Source of the DNA: Bacteroides sp. 519
Lineage (GTDB): Bacteria; Bacteroidota; Bacteroidia; Bacteroidales; Bacteroidaceae
DNA: 53,202 nucleotides
NCBI RefSeq assembly: GCF_010500955.1
Contig: NZ_QVMJ01000020.1
Location: 1-53,202 of the forward strand
Direction: 5' to 3'
The position numbers and the translations under genes are program-made. How positions within the stretch are numbered: position 1 is the first letter of the stretch; the number at the start of each line of letters is the position of its first letter. The notes below the pieces were generated by a model, which had not been told where the DNA came from, did not search any database, and worked only from the letters and a program-made list of their open reading frames with translations. This document shows, piece after piece, positions 24,815 to 34,481 of the stretch.

Positions 24815-27571
24815 TTATTCTTTCATACAGCGGATATTATGAGCATCCTCTTTGGGGGTACCTGTAACAGTTCTCTTTAAAACTTGAAAAACAGTTCCAT
24901 TATTAACCGAACTTTGTGAAGATGTACAATAATAACTATTGGCGGGCTCATTAGCACCCCCACCAACACCTGCGTTTAATTTCCCTGCGACAACCCTACT
25001 CGGAAAAGGATAGTAATAGGAATAAAGAATGTTCATACCAGTCAAGCTAGAATATGTATACAATCTCCAATCAGCTGCGTTATTGCTATAGGCAGTTGTC
25101 CAACTGGCAGCATTAATGGGTACTCTCCATCCTTCCGGACAAGGGTCGTAAACACCTTTTTTACCTGCTGTTGTTTTCCATGAATTTGCTTCCGGAGCAC
25201 CATTCCTATTTTGATTTGTTGCAGTAAATATAACTCCATCATAAGTAGTAAGTGGATTTTGAGTCATAATGGCACGTAGCAATCGTTGTCTATCAATCAT
25301 TGCTAATGCACCACCACCAACATCTGCATCGTTAAAATCATAAGTCTTATTGTAATAAGGTTCTGAATCAAAAATCCATTCGGAACCATCGTCTTTATAT
25401 ATTGGCTGAAATGTAGTAGCTGCAGCCCACGATGGCCTCACTGGGTCTTTTCGACCCCATTGATAATAAAGCCCCACAGTAGATGCATAATCTGCATTTA
25501 GAGGATGCGAAGCCATTGCCCCCAGGTTACGATCCATAAAATAATTGTTACTACCTTGCCCTACTCCAACCGGATTACCCGATGCATCATAAGGATAATA
25601 ATCCGAATTCCAGATATGCCAGCTCCATATTATCTTATCACTGTCGGCCGAATTGTACAATACAATCAAAGCATTACCCTGACTTGCCCCTGGAACAACC
25701 TGAATATAGGGCTTGGTGGCATCTGGCAGATAGTTCACTCCACGAATAACTGCATTAACACTGTTGAAATGATTCACATCACTCCAATATACTTTAACCC
25801 TTAAATCGGAAGAAGCGGGATCAAACCAATCTGAAGAAAGAAGTGGGGCATCACCCATGGCATTCTGCACTTGTGAAACCGGAATCATAAAGGGAACAGG
25901 GTTGGTGGTATCTACCACATACGAATTGGCTTCGCCACGGGCCTTGCCATCCCATTTTTTTTGTATAACTTCTACTGTGTTTGTTAATGATCCCTGTTTT
26001 AAAGTTATTGTTTCAGTACGGTTATCTCCATAATTTATGGCTGCAGTGATAAGTAATCCGGTTTGTTCCAGAGTTGAAACTGTAAGCCAAGAACTGGAAA
26101 AAGGTTCCAGTGTCCAAGTTGAACCAGCTGTTACCGGTAACATAAGTGTGCCAGCAGTGGCATCTATATATAATTTTTCTGCTACAAACCGAATGGGGTT
26201 TTGAGTTATCTTAATTGCGTGCCGCAAACGCCCTGCTTTGATGCATACCTCGGCTGTACGAGCAGTAGCAAGTGTAGCATCAGCAGCAACAGTTACAGTC
26301 AGTTCATCTCCAGATTTATCAACCTTGGTAATCCATCCATCACCATCAATATATTTAAGATTATCATCTCCATCCAAGCTCCAACTATTATAATTAGTAA
26401 TAACTTTGGTTGAAACATTACCCCCCATATAATCTACATCCAAATCATTCACTCCTAAATAATACTGACCATCGTAAACTATATTACCTACTTTGCCCAG
26501 ATTATAATAAAGTAGTCGATACTTCATATTAGATTTAACCGTATATGAATTAAATGCATCTCTGGGAGTATCATAACCGGGGCCACTTACTTCAGTAATA
26601 TCCACATTATAAATATGGTTACGAATTAAATCCAGATAATTCACATTAGGGCCTTCTATATCTTCTTCTTTTTTTGTAAAGTCTATTCGGTAATAATATG
26701 TATTGTTATTGTATTTACCTTTTACAACTATACAAGTAGCATCTGTTGTACGACTACTTGGGTTATCTTCATTTGTATTTCCGTTTGTATCGGCTGCTTT
26801 GGTCGATTCGAAAACGTATATAGAAGATGCTGGATCATACTCATAATCTTCATAATCTTCAGTAAAAGAGCCATCCAAATTGAATGTTGGCGCAGTAAAT
26901 GTTGTGCCTGTAGGTATATGCGTGTTGTCAACAGCAAGTTCCGAACCATTAAGAGCCGGCGCAACATATCCTTGGGTGTTGTTATTAAACAAATAAACTT
27001 TTTCTATGTCAAAATTAGCAGCAGTTACTTCTACATCAATCCGAGCAAGCATACGATAAAGGGTTAAGTTTGCAGTAAGATTGGTCATATCTATTTCATT
27101 AGTAACACCAAGCATTGGAATCTTGAAATCGCCATCCCACACCATTTTTGTATCATTACTGTAAATTAAAGTGGTAAGCGCAAGTATCTCAGTACAGCTT
27201 TTTTCCTTAAAATTGGCATTCTTGTCTCCTGCAATAGTATTCAAATCAAAATTTGCAACACCTATTACAGAGGTGGTTCCATCTGGAAGCGATGTACTGA
27301 AAGTTACCTGATTATTTTCATCTAAAGCACCCGGAACGATACCCGAGATACGATCAATAAACTTTTCATTATTAAAAGCCAATAATTCCAGTTTAGCAAT
27401 AGCACCATCTGTTTCTGCTGCACGGACAACAGGGATCTGATGGCCTGGAACATCTAATAGGAAATGAATTGGCAAAGAAGCGGGTGTCATTGTTTGAATG
27501 GGCTCATCCATACATCCTATCAATATAATAGATAGAAAAAAAACAATATAATACCTTATTTTTCGAATCAT
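24815..27571 (-). CDS. Large fimbrillin-like tip adhesin candidate (paralogue 2)
   Basis: A 918-residue exported lipoprotein (lipobox IGC, Cys20) with an Arg at position 50 (PVVR/AAE) that suits the trypsin-like cleavage of fimbrillin propeptides. The N-terminal 330 or so residues look fimbrillin-like. Around 360-540 are two BACON-like segments. The C-terminal 300 residues carry YMDRNLGAM, LYYQWGRKDP, YDPCPEGWRVP and a final NIRCMKE, resembling DUF4906 / Fibrobacter-major-paralogue-type domains. The neighbouring 990-residue protein shares this layout. Inference: minor tip subunit with an adhesive C-terminus. Last gene of the fimbrial locus. Confidence 0.75.
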   Translation of the reverse strand: MIRKIRYYIVFFLSIILIGCMDEPIQTMTPASLPIHFLLDVPGHQIPVVRAAETDGAIAKLELLAFNNEKFIDRISGIVPGALDENNQVTFSTSLPDGTTSVIGVANFDLNTIAGDKNANFKEKSCTEILALTTLIYSNDTKMVWDGDFKIPMLGVTNEIDMTNLTANLTLYRMLARIDVEVTAANFDIEKVYLFNNNTQGYVAPALNGSELAVDNTHIPTGTTFTAPTFNLDGSFTEDYEDYEYDPASSIYVFESTKAADTNGNTNEDNPSSRTTDATCIVVKGKYNNNTYYYRIDFTKKEEDIEGPNVNYLDLIRNHIYNVDITEVSGPGYDTPRDAFNSYTVKSNMKYRLLYYNLGKVGNIVYDGQYYLGVNDLDVDYMGGNVSTKVITNYNSWSLDGDDNLKYIDGDGWITKVDKSGDELTVTVAADATLATARTAEVCIKAGRLRHAIKITQNPIRFVAEKLYIDATAGTLMLPVTAGSTWTLEPFSSSWLTVSTLEQTGLLITAAINYGDNRTETITLKQGSLTNTVEVIQKKWDGKARGEANSYVVDTTNPVPFMIPVSQVQNAMGDAPLLSSDWFDPASSDLRVKVYWSDVNHFNSVNAVIRGVNYLPDATKPYIQVVPGASQGNALIVLYNSADSDKIIWSWHIWNSDYYPYDASGNPVGVGQGSNNYFMDRNLGAMASHPLNADYASTVGLYYQWGRKDPVRPSWAAATTFQPIYKDDGSEWIFDSEPYYNKTYDFNDADVGGGALAMIDRQRLLRAIMTQNPLTTYDGVIFTATNQNRNGAPEANSWKTTAGKKGVYDPCPEGWRVPINAASWTTAYSNNAADWRLYTYSSLTGMNILYSYYYPFPSRVVAGKLNAGVGGGANEPANSYYCTSSQSSVNNGTVFQVLKRTVTGTPKEDAHNIRCMKE

Positions 27572-27597
27572 ATTTTTCCGTTTTTCTAAACAGTTTA

Positions 27598-30570
27598 TTA
27601 ATTTTCAGTTGATTTTATACAACGGATATTTAAAGCGGCACTAACAAATCCTGCGTTTATAAAATTTAAATAATCTGTAAGATGAGTTTCTGCATAAAAA
27701 CCGTCCTTTTTTAATTCGACGTAATACATTGAAGAATTTATTGTTGTAAAAACAAACTCTTTGGGAAGCGACCTAATTTGAGGAAGTTCTGCCTTTACAG
27801 GGATTCGCCAGCCAAATGGACATGGATCGAAAATACTTTTACCATTATGTGCAGTTTGGGCAGTAATATTACTTTCTTGGTTTGCCAAAACAACACTTTG
27901 GTCGGCCCAAAGATATTTTTCCCCATGTACATCAGGCTCTTCAAAGAACTCTTTAGTCCAGAGTCCAGGATGAAGAGAAGAACCGTTAAAATAGTCTGTT
28001 AGGCCAAGTGTTTTTAAATTCGGTTCTTCAATACTCTGCATTATGGTTATTGTCCCATCCCTAAGCATATTCACTGGGAGATAATCAATTGTCTTCCCTT
28101 CATTATTGAAGGTATGATACATGCTAGTATAGCCAGCGACAGGAGCTCCCAGTGGATCCTTACGGCCAAATTGATAAACATACCCCTTGTAATATGAGTG
28201 GTGAGATAATTTTGTATCCTGTCTATTAACTATTGCTCCTATATTCCTATCCATGTAGTTACTGTAGCCACCGTAGCCTTTATAAATATTAGCAACCGAA
28301 TTTTCTCCCATACCATCAACTATCCAAATTTGCCAGCTCCATCGTATTACGTTATTAACTTTTGCTGCTACTCCAGTATTCCCACCCATGTTGTTATTAA
28401 AGCCATTAGCATTGGCACCTGGAACTACAAGAATATAACCAGCATTATCGGTTCCATTTGGTATGCCGGTTATTGCTTTTACATAACTTACTGCACCACG
28501 CAATTCTTTACCATACTTAGAATCTGTCCACAATTCATCAGCTTCAAAAGTAGCACCAATCCGTGAAGAAGGAGTAATACTTGCTAATGAGGCAGCTCTC
28601 GACATTTTAAGCCGGCTATTATTGGCTCTGCTAACCGTAAACATCTTAGCCCGAACAAAATCTGATAGTCCATTACTATGCGCTAAATCCATCATATATG
28701 AATTTGCTTCGCGGTTTTCCTTGTCAACCGAAGTTATTAGTACCTCTATGCGTTTTGCCAAGTGGGCAAATTCTTTGTACTTTTTTGGAGAAATAATCAA
28801 AGTTACAAACTTATGAGTCTTTCCCGGACGGGAGTTTATAATATTATCCCAATCATCAAATACACTGAATTTTACCTTCTCGAATGAAACTTCTTTTGCG
28901 GGACGCACCTCATTTGTATAACGGTAGTATTCGGTACTGATTTCATTGCTTGTTAAATCTCCTCCCCCTTCGATAGTATGTAAAGCAGTTATCATCCGGT
29001 CGCCCGTGAGCATGTTGGTGCTTTCGTCTAGTTCTACAGTCCATTCCGGTTTATCAGGTATATACTCGCCCAAAGCATCAGTAGCACACACTTTTATACA
29101 ATCATCCTGAGCACCATCCATAGGGTAACCATACGATTTGAATAACAACCACAAATCACTTAATTGTTTTACCTTGAACAGATAATGCATGTTACCCGAT
29201 ACAATGTAGAAGCTACCATCACGGCCTTCTCCTGTGATATTGGTTTCAACGGAAATAGTTATATTCCGTTCGGTATTGGCATCAGTACCATCAGCAGTAA
29301 CAGTGAGCCAATTACCTGTTTGGGTAATGTCTTTAATCTGTATGCCATTGGGATTATCTGTAGTTGCTTTAACAGTTATTGTTCCTGGGTCTAGATCCCA
29401 AATTATACTTTTACGGTCTACAGTCAGGTTATATTGCCCGTCGAAAATGATACCCTGTGGAGCATCTCCCCAAGGCTCAACAGTGGCTTCGAAAAGCAGT
29501 TTTTTACTATTTATTCCGGTAATAACATACTGGTAATGATGGTTACGTAATATAGGACCTGTTGTTGTTTTGTCAAATTTCTGTTCATTGTTAATAGCAT
29601 AAATCGGTAGTTTAAAAGCTTTAGCAGTAGTTCCGTCGATCTTACCATCCAAACGGATATAACACTCTTCATCATCACCATCCGGATTATCTTTTTCGAA
29701 CGTATAAAACGTAATCACCTGAGCAGCTTTGTCTTTTTCTATATCTGGGGTATCCGAATCACCTATCTCTGTTGCATCACCATCAGCATCCCACTCAGGA
29801 ACAGTAGTTACAGCCTGATTGTCTTTGCCTGGTGCAGAATCGGGTATTGAAGGAGTGGTAACCCTTGTATCGGAAATGGTTGCGGTATGACATACCAATC
29901 CATTCTTATATCCATTTATCAAACTTACCCCATCTATTTCATAATTAGATACAGCATTGCTTTTAACTTTATAATTCAATATACTGAATTTGGCCATCAT
30001 ACGGAGCAGCTGATATGTTTTGGACTCTTCATTGTTTTCCGGATTTATATAATAATTCTTTCGATAGGGAAATTCATTTGGAATATTAACAGCCTCACTG
30101 CAAACATACATTGGTATATTTGCATCCGATTCGGACAATACACTTTCAGCAGTACTTTTCATGAGTACTGATTTGCGAAAACTTGACAATGAAATTCCGG
30201 ATAGGGTTAAATCATTCAGATTAGTATTTTCAATATTGGCCAGAACCACCACTTTTCTGTCTTTACCATCATCATCATCATCATTCTCATCAATAGCATT
30301 ACTACCAATAGGTAAAGTTCCTGTTTTGTTTAACCGGAACTTTGTACCGTCAGTTGAGTTAATGGATTCCTTGGCTATGTATAAATAATTATCATCAATA
30401 TCAGCATCATCTTTATTCCGACCAAAGTAAATGATGCACATATTGTTTACACCCTCTGGATAGGAACGGGTTATGTATAACCCCTTGTCATTGTCCAGGG
30501 TATGTACATCATCCTGACAGGCAAATACTAAAGCCAGTAAAAGTATGTATATATAAGTATGTTTCATCAT
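27598..30570 (-). CDS. Large fimbrillin-like tip adhesin candidate (paralogue 1)
   Basis: A 990-residue lipoprotein (lipobox FAC, Cys18) with an early Arg35 (LYITR/SYPEG) as a possible maturation site. It is organised like its downstream neighbour: a fimbrillin-like N-terminal half, a BACON-like middle, and a C-terminal domain with YMDRNIGAI, VYQFGRKDP, FDPCPFGWRIP and NIRCIKSTEN. Overall identity between the two looks low outside these motifs. An acidic DDDDDGKD run lies near residue 97. The start may be the first or second Met. The two may act as alternative or stacked tips. Confidence 0.75.
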   Translation of the reverse strand: MMKHTYIYILLLALVFACQDDVHTLDNDKGLYITRSYPEGVNNMCIIYFGRNKDDADIDDNYLYIAKESINSTDGTKFRLNKTGTLPIGSNAIDENDDDDDGKDRKVVVLANIENTNLNDLTLSGISLSSFRKSVLMKSTAESVLSESDANIPMYVCSEAVNIPNEFPYRKNYYINPENNEESKTYQLLRMMAKFSILNYKVKSNAVSNYEIDGVSLINGYKNGLVCHTATISDTRVTTPSIPDSAPGKDNQAVTTVPEWDADGDATEIGDSDTPDIEKDKAAQVITFYTFEKDNPDGDDEECYIRLDGKIDGTTAKAFKLPIYAINNEQKFDKTTTGPILRNHHYQYVITGINSKKLLFEATVEPWGDAPQGIIFDGQYNLTVDRKSIIWDLDPGTITVKATTDNPNGIQIKDITQTGNWLTVTADGTDANTERNITISVETNITGEGRDGSFYIVSGNMHYLFKVKQLSDLWLLFKSYGYPMDGAQDDCIKVCATDALGEYIPDKPEWTVELDESTNMLTGDRMITALHTIEGGGDLTSNEISTEYYRYTNEVRPAKEVSFEKVKFSVFDDWDNIINSRPGKTHKFVTLIISPKKYKEFAHLAKRIEVLITSVDKENREANSYMMDLAHSNGLSDFVRAKMFTVSRANNSRLKMSRAASLASITPSSRIGATFEADELWTDSKYGKELRGAVSYVKAITGIPNGTDNAGYILVVPGANANGFNNNMGGNTGVAAKVNNVIRWSWQIWIVDGMGENSVANIYKGYGGYSNYMDRNIGAIVNRQDTKLSHHSYYKGYVYQFGRKDPLGAPVAGYTSMYHTFNNEGKTIDYLPVNMLRDGTITIMQSIEEPNLKTLGLTDYFNGSSLHPGLWTKEFFEEPDVHGEKYLWADQSVVLANQESNITAQTAHNGKSIFDPCPFGWRIPVKAELPQIRSLPKEFVFTTINSSMYYVELKKDGFYAETHLTDYLNFINAGFVSAALNIRCIKSTEN

Positions 30571-30598
30571 TTTGGGGATAAAGTTTAGGAGTAAAAGT

Positions 30599-31795
30599 TT
30601 AGGGTGTTGTTATCTCTGTAGGGTCAGCATCAATTTCAGTAACAGTAGTCCAATTGCGCACTGCTAATACTATATATAAGCCGTTATCAGTAACTCCTTG
30701 AATCTTAAAGGTATATTGGTGGTTGCGTAAAACAGGACCGGGGTAAGTGAAAGTACTTTTATTTGCACTTTCAACAGCAGCACTTTCAACTGTATTATCA
30801 CCTAAGTATGGGAATTGGATTTTGTATGTTCTTATATTACTGGAACTTTCGTCGCTTCTATATCCTTTTATTTCTAAATAACAAGTGTTTGCAGCTTCGT
30901 ACAAGTAAGCGCTACCTATTTGTCCATTATCATTATTGGCATCGTCATCAAATGTAATTGTACCTGCACTGTTATCAGTAAGGTCGGTTATAAAAGGTTG
31001 AAACACACGTGTTCCGTCGGTTGTAAGATTTCCAGTAGGATGATAAACATATCCTCCTGCTTTTGCTCCTTTAAATGTAATATTTGTCATGGTAAAACCT
31101 TTGTAGTTACCCGTAAGACCGGTTCCACTTTTATTGGTATTATTTACAGTAACTTTAGCCACCGATCGTAACAGGTAATAAGTAGTAGAGGAGGAAGATA
31201 TAAACACATCACCTGCGTTGTAAGGGCCTACATCAACACTTAATCCAGCTCCACTGCTACCTTCTGCTAAAACATATTTGGGAATATCACCTGTATGAAC
31301 ACCTGTTGTTCCTGTTTTTATAAGCTTCAATGCAGCAGTCATTTCAAGTTGGCCTGCAGTATTTGGTGTTTCTTGATCAATGTTGGCAATAGTTTCATGC
31401 GTTTTACCATCAAAAGAAGCAAACTTACTAGTAGTAATATCAGTTGGTAATGTAACTCCGGTAAATACAGCTAATTTCATATCGCTATAATTACTATTCC
31501 CTTTTCTCCATTTCTCAAATGGACGTACTAAACGATATCCTTTACCGGAAACATTTCCTCCTGTTTGTTCTACATCCATTAAATAATAGTCGCCGTCGGG
31601 TGCTGCTTTAAAGTAAAGAACATACACACTTGCCGGGAGAGTTTGACCTGCCCGGGTGCTAACATTGTCATCTTTTGCTGATATAGACAAATACAAGCTT
31701 GGTGCATCCGGAACATTAACCGGTTCGTCGTTTTGGCAAGCATTCAAAAAAACGGCAAATACTACAAATATAAATGAATAAATAAACTGTTTCAT
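30599..31795 (-). CDS. Fimbrillin family protein (minor subunit candidate)
   Basis: A 398-residue Mfa1/FimA-superfamily lipoprotein precursor (lipobox NAC, Cys20). STR/AGQ at Arg48 matches the propeptide cleavage seen in Bacteroidales pili. The body is beta-rich, with the subunit-start region SVYVLYF and the closing strands RNHQYTFKIQGV...LAVRNWTTV, which is where the donor strand lies in this pilus class. It is placed after the anchor and the 474-residue subunit and is probably an accessory or tip-stem subunit. Its neighbours are spaced by 28-29 bp. Confidence 0.75.
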   Translation of the reverse strand: MKQFIYSFIFVVFAVFLNACQNDEPVNVPDAPSLYLSISAKDDNVSTRAGQTLPASVYVLYFKAAPDGDYYLMDVEQTGGNVSGKGYRLVRPFEKWRKGNSNYSDMKLAVFTGVTLPTDITTSKFASFDGKTHETIANIDQETPNTAGQLEMTAALKLIKTGTTGVHTGDIPKYVLAEGSSGAGLSVDVGPYNAGDVFISSSSTTYYLLRSVAKVTVNNTNKSGTGLTGNYKGFTMTNITFKGAKAGGYVYHPTGNLTTDGTRVFQPFITDLTDNSAGTITFDDDANNDNGQIGSAYLYEAANTCYLEIKGYRSDESSSNIRTYKIQFPYLGDNTVESAAVESANKSTFTYPGPVLRNHQYTFKIQGVTDNGLYIVLAVRNWTTVTEIDADPTEITTP

Positions 31796-31824
31796 ATTAG
31801 TTGGTTTTTATATTATTGTTTGTA

Positions 31825-33249
31825 TTAATTAGGAGATTCAACCGGATTAGTTGGCAGCTCCGGAACTTCTGTCCAGTCTCTAACACTAAGTATCAGGAAC
31901 AATCCATTCTTCTGTTCTTTCAATTCCACATTCAATGTAATTTGGTAATAATGGTTACGCATTATACCCCATACATTTTCATACGTTTTCTTATTCTTGG
32001 TAGCTTCGTCATCCTCAGGCAATATTTTAAACCTGCCTGGTTCAAATTCGTGTTTACCATATATCGGTATTGGGCTATCTTGATAAGGAACATTGCTTTC
32101 TCCAGGAATCACCGTTTCGCTGCTTACTACAAAATGAGGATACCGGGTAGTAATGTAAGGCGGATCGGTTGGTCTCCCATCGGCCCAACCGGTTATTCTT
32201 CCTTCTGTATCAAATGTAATTTTCGGATGGTTCTCGAAGAAATACATTGGTACGGTTTCAATTGTTTTTTGTTTTGTAGCTGGTGCCACAGGTGTTTTAA
32301 TCAACGTTAGGTAATCGGTATCATCGTTGTGATAAGGATTGGCCACAATAGCGGGTTGCATTGTGTTGTTTATTCCAATACTATAAGCATCAACGGGGTC
32401 TTTAACAGTATTGTTAGATTCTACCATTTCAAACAACATACTTTCTGTGGCCTGATTTTGTATCTGTATCTCTAATCCGGATAATGTAATACTGGTTGGT
32501 GCTGGGTTTCCTTCCCATTCATCTTGCCAATTAGGTAACAATTCGAACTCCAATTTACCTACTGCCCGAAGAACCGGAATATAAACACGGTTGTATATAC
32601 GCTCTTTGATAACCACATCTTTTGCATACCCACTCATAGGCATATTTGTAACCTGAAAATACTTACCGTTGGGATTGTGGTCTTTATCGTCATACTTGTT
32701 AATCCTCCGATAAGTGCCATCGGGATTGGTTACAAGTCTGGGTATTGTTGTCCAACGGAATGTTGTTAGCTTTGCTTCTGTAAGTGTAGATGTTTTTTTC
32801 GCAGCTAAATCTTTGTTAGCTTGTATTAAATGCTGTATCCAATCGCGGTCGGCTTCGGTACTCGAAAGTCCTAGATCCATCACATTGCCAATAGCATAGA
32901 ATGATTTTGTACCCGGTTTAATGTCATTGGTTAGCATTCGGGTAACACGTGTTACGTCGCCCAGATCGGTAGTTCTTCCATCCTCCATCAAATTGGCACA
33001 ATATTCCAGTTCGGAGGTAAATCCATCGTGGTTGTATACCAGTAGCCAAAGATTTGTAAAGGTTAGCTCGCCAATTACATTCGACTCGTAGGCACGGGTT
33101 GTTATTTCTACCTCAATGTTATAATCAGGGTTAGGTTCAGTATTATCCGGATCTTTGTTGTCGCAACTCACCATTGCTACCACCATGAACAAAGACGTCA
33201 AGGGTAGAATCAGGCTACGGAGTAATATGTAATTTTTAAGTTGTTTCAT
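31825..33249 (-). CDS. Fimbrillin family protein (minor subunit candidate)
   Basis: A 474-residue fimbrillin-type lipoprotein precursor. The signal segment ends in VSC (Cys29), and ITTR/AYE at Arg52 is a possible maturation site. It has the family's early LWLLVYNHDGF strand and the late RNHYYQITLNVEL...LSVRDWTEV strands with a Pro-rich tail. It follows the anchor gene by 24 bp. By position it could correspond to Mfa3- or FimC-like accessory subunits, but sequence alone does not decide this. Confidence 0.75.
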   Translation of the reverse strand: MKQLKNYILLRSLILPLTSLFMVVAMVSCDNKDPDNTEPNPDYNIEVEITTRAYESNVIGELTFTNLWLLVYNHDGFTSELEYCANLMEDGRTTDLGDVTRVTRMLTNDIKPGTKSFYAIGNVMDLGLSSTEADRDWIQHLIQANKDLAAKKTSTLTEAKLTTFRWTTIPRLVTNPDGTYRRINKYDDKDHNPNGKYFQVTNMPMSGYAKDVVIKERIYNRVYIPVLRAVGKLEFELLPNWQDEWEGNPAPTSITLSGLEIQIQNQATESMLFEMVESNNTVKDPVDAYSIGINNTMQPAIVANPYHNDDTDYLTLIKTPVAPATKQKTIETVPMYFFENHPKITFDTEGRITGWADGRPTDPPYITTRYPHFVVSSETVIPGESNVPYQDSPIPIYGKHEFEPGRFKILPEDDEATKNKKTYENVWGIMRNHYYQITLNVELKEQKNGLFLILSVRDWTEVPELPTNPVESPN

Positions 33250-33273
33250 TTCACAATAGAGTTTTTAAGCGAT

Positions 33274-34335
33274 TTATTCGTACCCTATGCCAGGGTTTTC
33301 GTCTTGCTTAATTAAATGCCAGTCGTTAACAATTATGTCGGCAATAACCCATGCATCTCCTTCTTTATCAAATTGAAAGATAATATGGTAATTTGCATAT
33401 CTTTCCAGATGAAAACTGTTGCTAAACAAAGGGTTCTGCATGATAAGGTCTGTTAGTTTATCATTTATCAATACTTTTTCGCTTAATCCGTTTTCGTGAT
33501 AAGCAATCTGTATGTTCATACCATCGTTCTCCCACAAGCGTTGTGTGGTAAGCCGTGATGTATAGTTATAATAATAGCCCAGATCGTTAAAGGCTTCTGA
33601 TGTTTCGTAAGGATAGTATATATAGGTAGGCAAATGACTGTTCATTTCTTCGTCCATCTCTTCGTCGTTACGAATGCTACCTGTATACGGAGGTATACGG
33701 TTGTAAAAGTTACATATTCCGTTTTTACCTTCCAGTTTTATATTTATTTTATCGTCTATATGAGGTATTCGGTCGAACTGAGCGTCTACACGAATGTGGT
33801 TGGTGTTTCTAGCAAAATTAATATTTAACCGTACCGGATTTTTACCTATTTCAACAATGGCGTCTTCTTCTTCATACTCGTAGGCATATTGACGGTCTAT
33901 ATAACCATAATAAAGAGGGGCGGTATTTTCGGATATCTCCTGATTACCATTGCATTTTATACGCACGCCTGCGTCAGAGAAATTCTCTGTATCTTCCCGA
34001 TAGTAGCAGTCACCATTATTCATCCAGGTAGCCAGTTTATAGGTGCCATTGGGAAGGCTGGCTGAATATTTGTAGTTGGTTGCTTCCAGTTGTTCTTTGG
34101 TGAGACGCACTTCGCGGTACAACTCGCCGGTTTCTTTGTAAATATATAGGTCTATGTATTCTACAACCTCTGATATTTTATTGGTAAATTCGGGGTTGAT
34201 GTTATAAAGAAACTGAATGGTAAGCCCTTCGGCAGCGATTGCATCACAATCGAGGTCTCCTTCGCCAAGACATCCTGTAAAAAGGAAGAGCGAAAAAAGG
34301 AGTACTAAATGTTTTATTTTTCGTAAGGTTTGCAT
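33274..34335 (-). CDS. FimB/Mfa2-like fimbrial anchor subunit
   Basis: A 353-residue lipoprotein (lipobox TGC, Cys22) of the FimB/Mfa2 family, which in P. gingivalis anchors the pilus and limits its length. Unlike the other subunits it has no early T-R cleavage site, so it would stay lipidated in the outer membrane. Motifs: IDLYIYKETGELYREVRL and LPNGTYKLATWMNNGD, typical of this family. It ends IVNDWHLI...PGIGYE, which resembles the C-terminus of the upstream major fimbrillin (TGIGYK). A strong hairpin lies in the 146-bp gap before it. Confidence 0.85.
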   Translation of the reverse strand: MQTLRKIKHLVLLFSLFLFTGCLGEGDLDCDAIAAEGLTIQFLYNINPEFTNKISEVVEYIDLYIYKETGELYREVRLTKEQLEATNYKYSASLPNGTYKLATWMNNGDCYYREDTENFSDAGVRIKCNGNQEISENTAPLYYGYIDRQYAYEYEEEDAIVEIGKNPVRLNINFARNTNHIRVDAQFDRIPHIDDKINIKLEGKNGICNFYNRIPPYTGSIRNDEEMDEEMNSHLPTYIYYPYETSEAFNDLGYYYNYTSRLTTQRLWENDGMNIQIAYHENGLSEKVLINDKLTDLIMQNPLFSNSFHLERYANYHIIFQFDKEGDAWVIADIIVNDWHLIKQDENPGIGYE

Positions 34336-34417
34336 ACCTGAATTATTTACGATTAGACGATTTACGATTGAGTAATGTAAACCAGCCAGTGTAAGATTAG
34401 TAAAAAAGGTAAAGAGA

Positions 34418-34458
34418 TTAAGGAGGTAGAGAAAGGTAGGATCTCTCTACCTCCTCAA
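34418..34458 (-). terminator. Intercistronic hairpin after the major fimbrillin gene
   Basis: A 15-bp stem (one G-U on the transcribed strand) with arms at 34418-34432 and 34444-34458 and an 11-nt loop. On the minus strand it follows the major fimbrillin stop and is trailed by a pyrimidine-rich stretch including CCTTTTTT. It may be a partial terminator or a 3' stabiliser, so that the pilin is made in excess over the anchor and tip genes. Confidence 0.65.
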
Positions 34459-34481
34459 CTGCTTTACCTCCCTTCAACTAC

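Noticed and set aside
31801..32310. A 169-codon open frame opposite a fimbrillin gene
   Set aside because: Antisense to a convincing fimbrillin with lipobox and cleavage site; no start context or family signal of its own.
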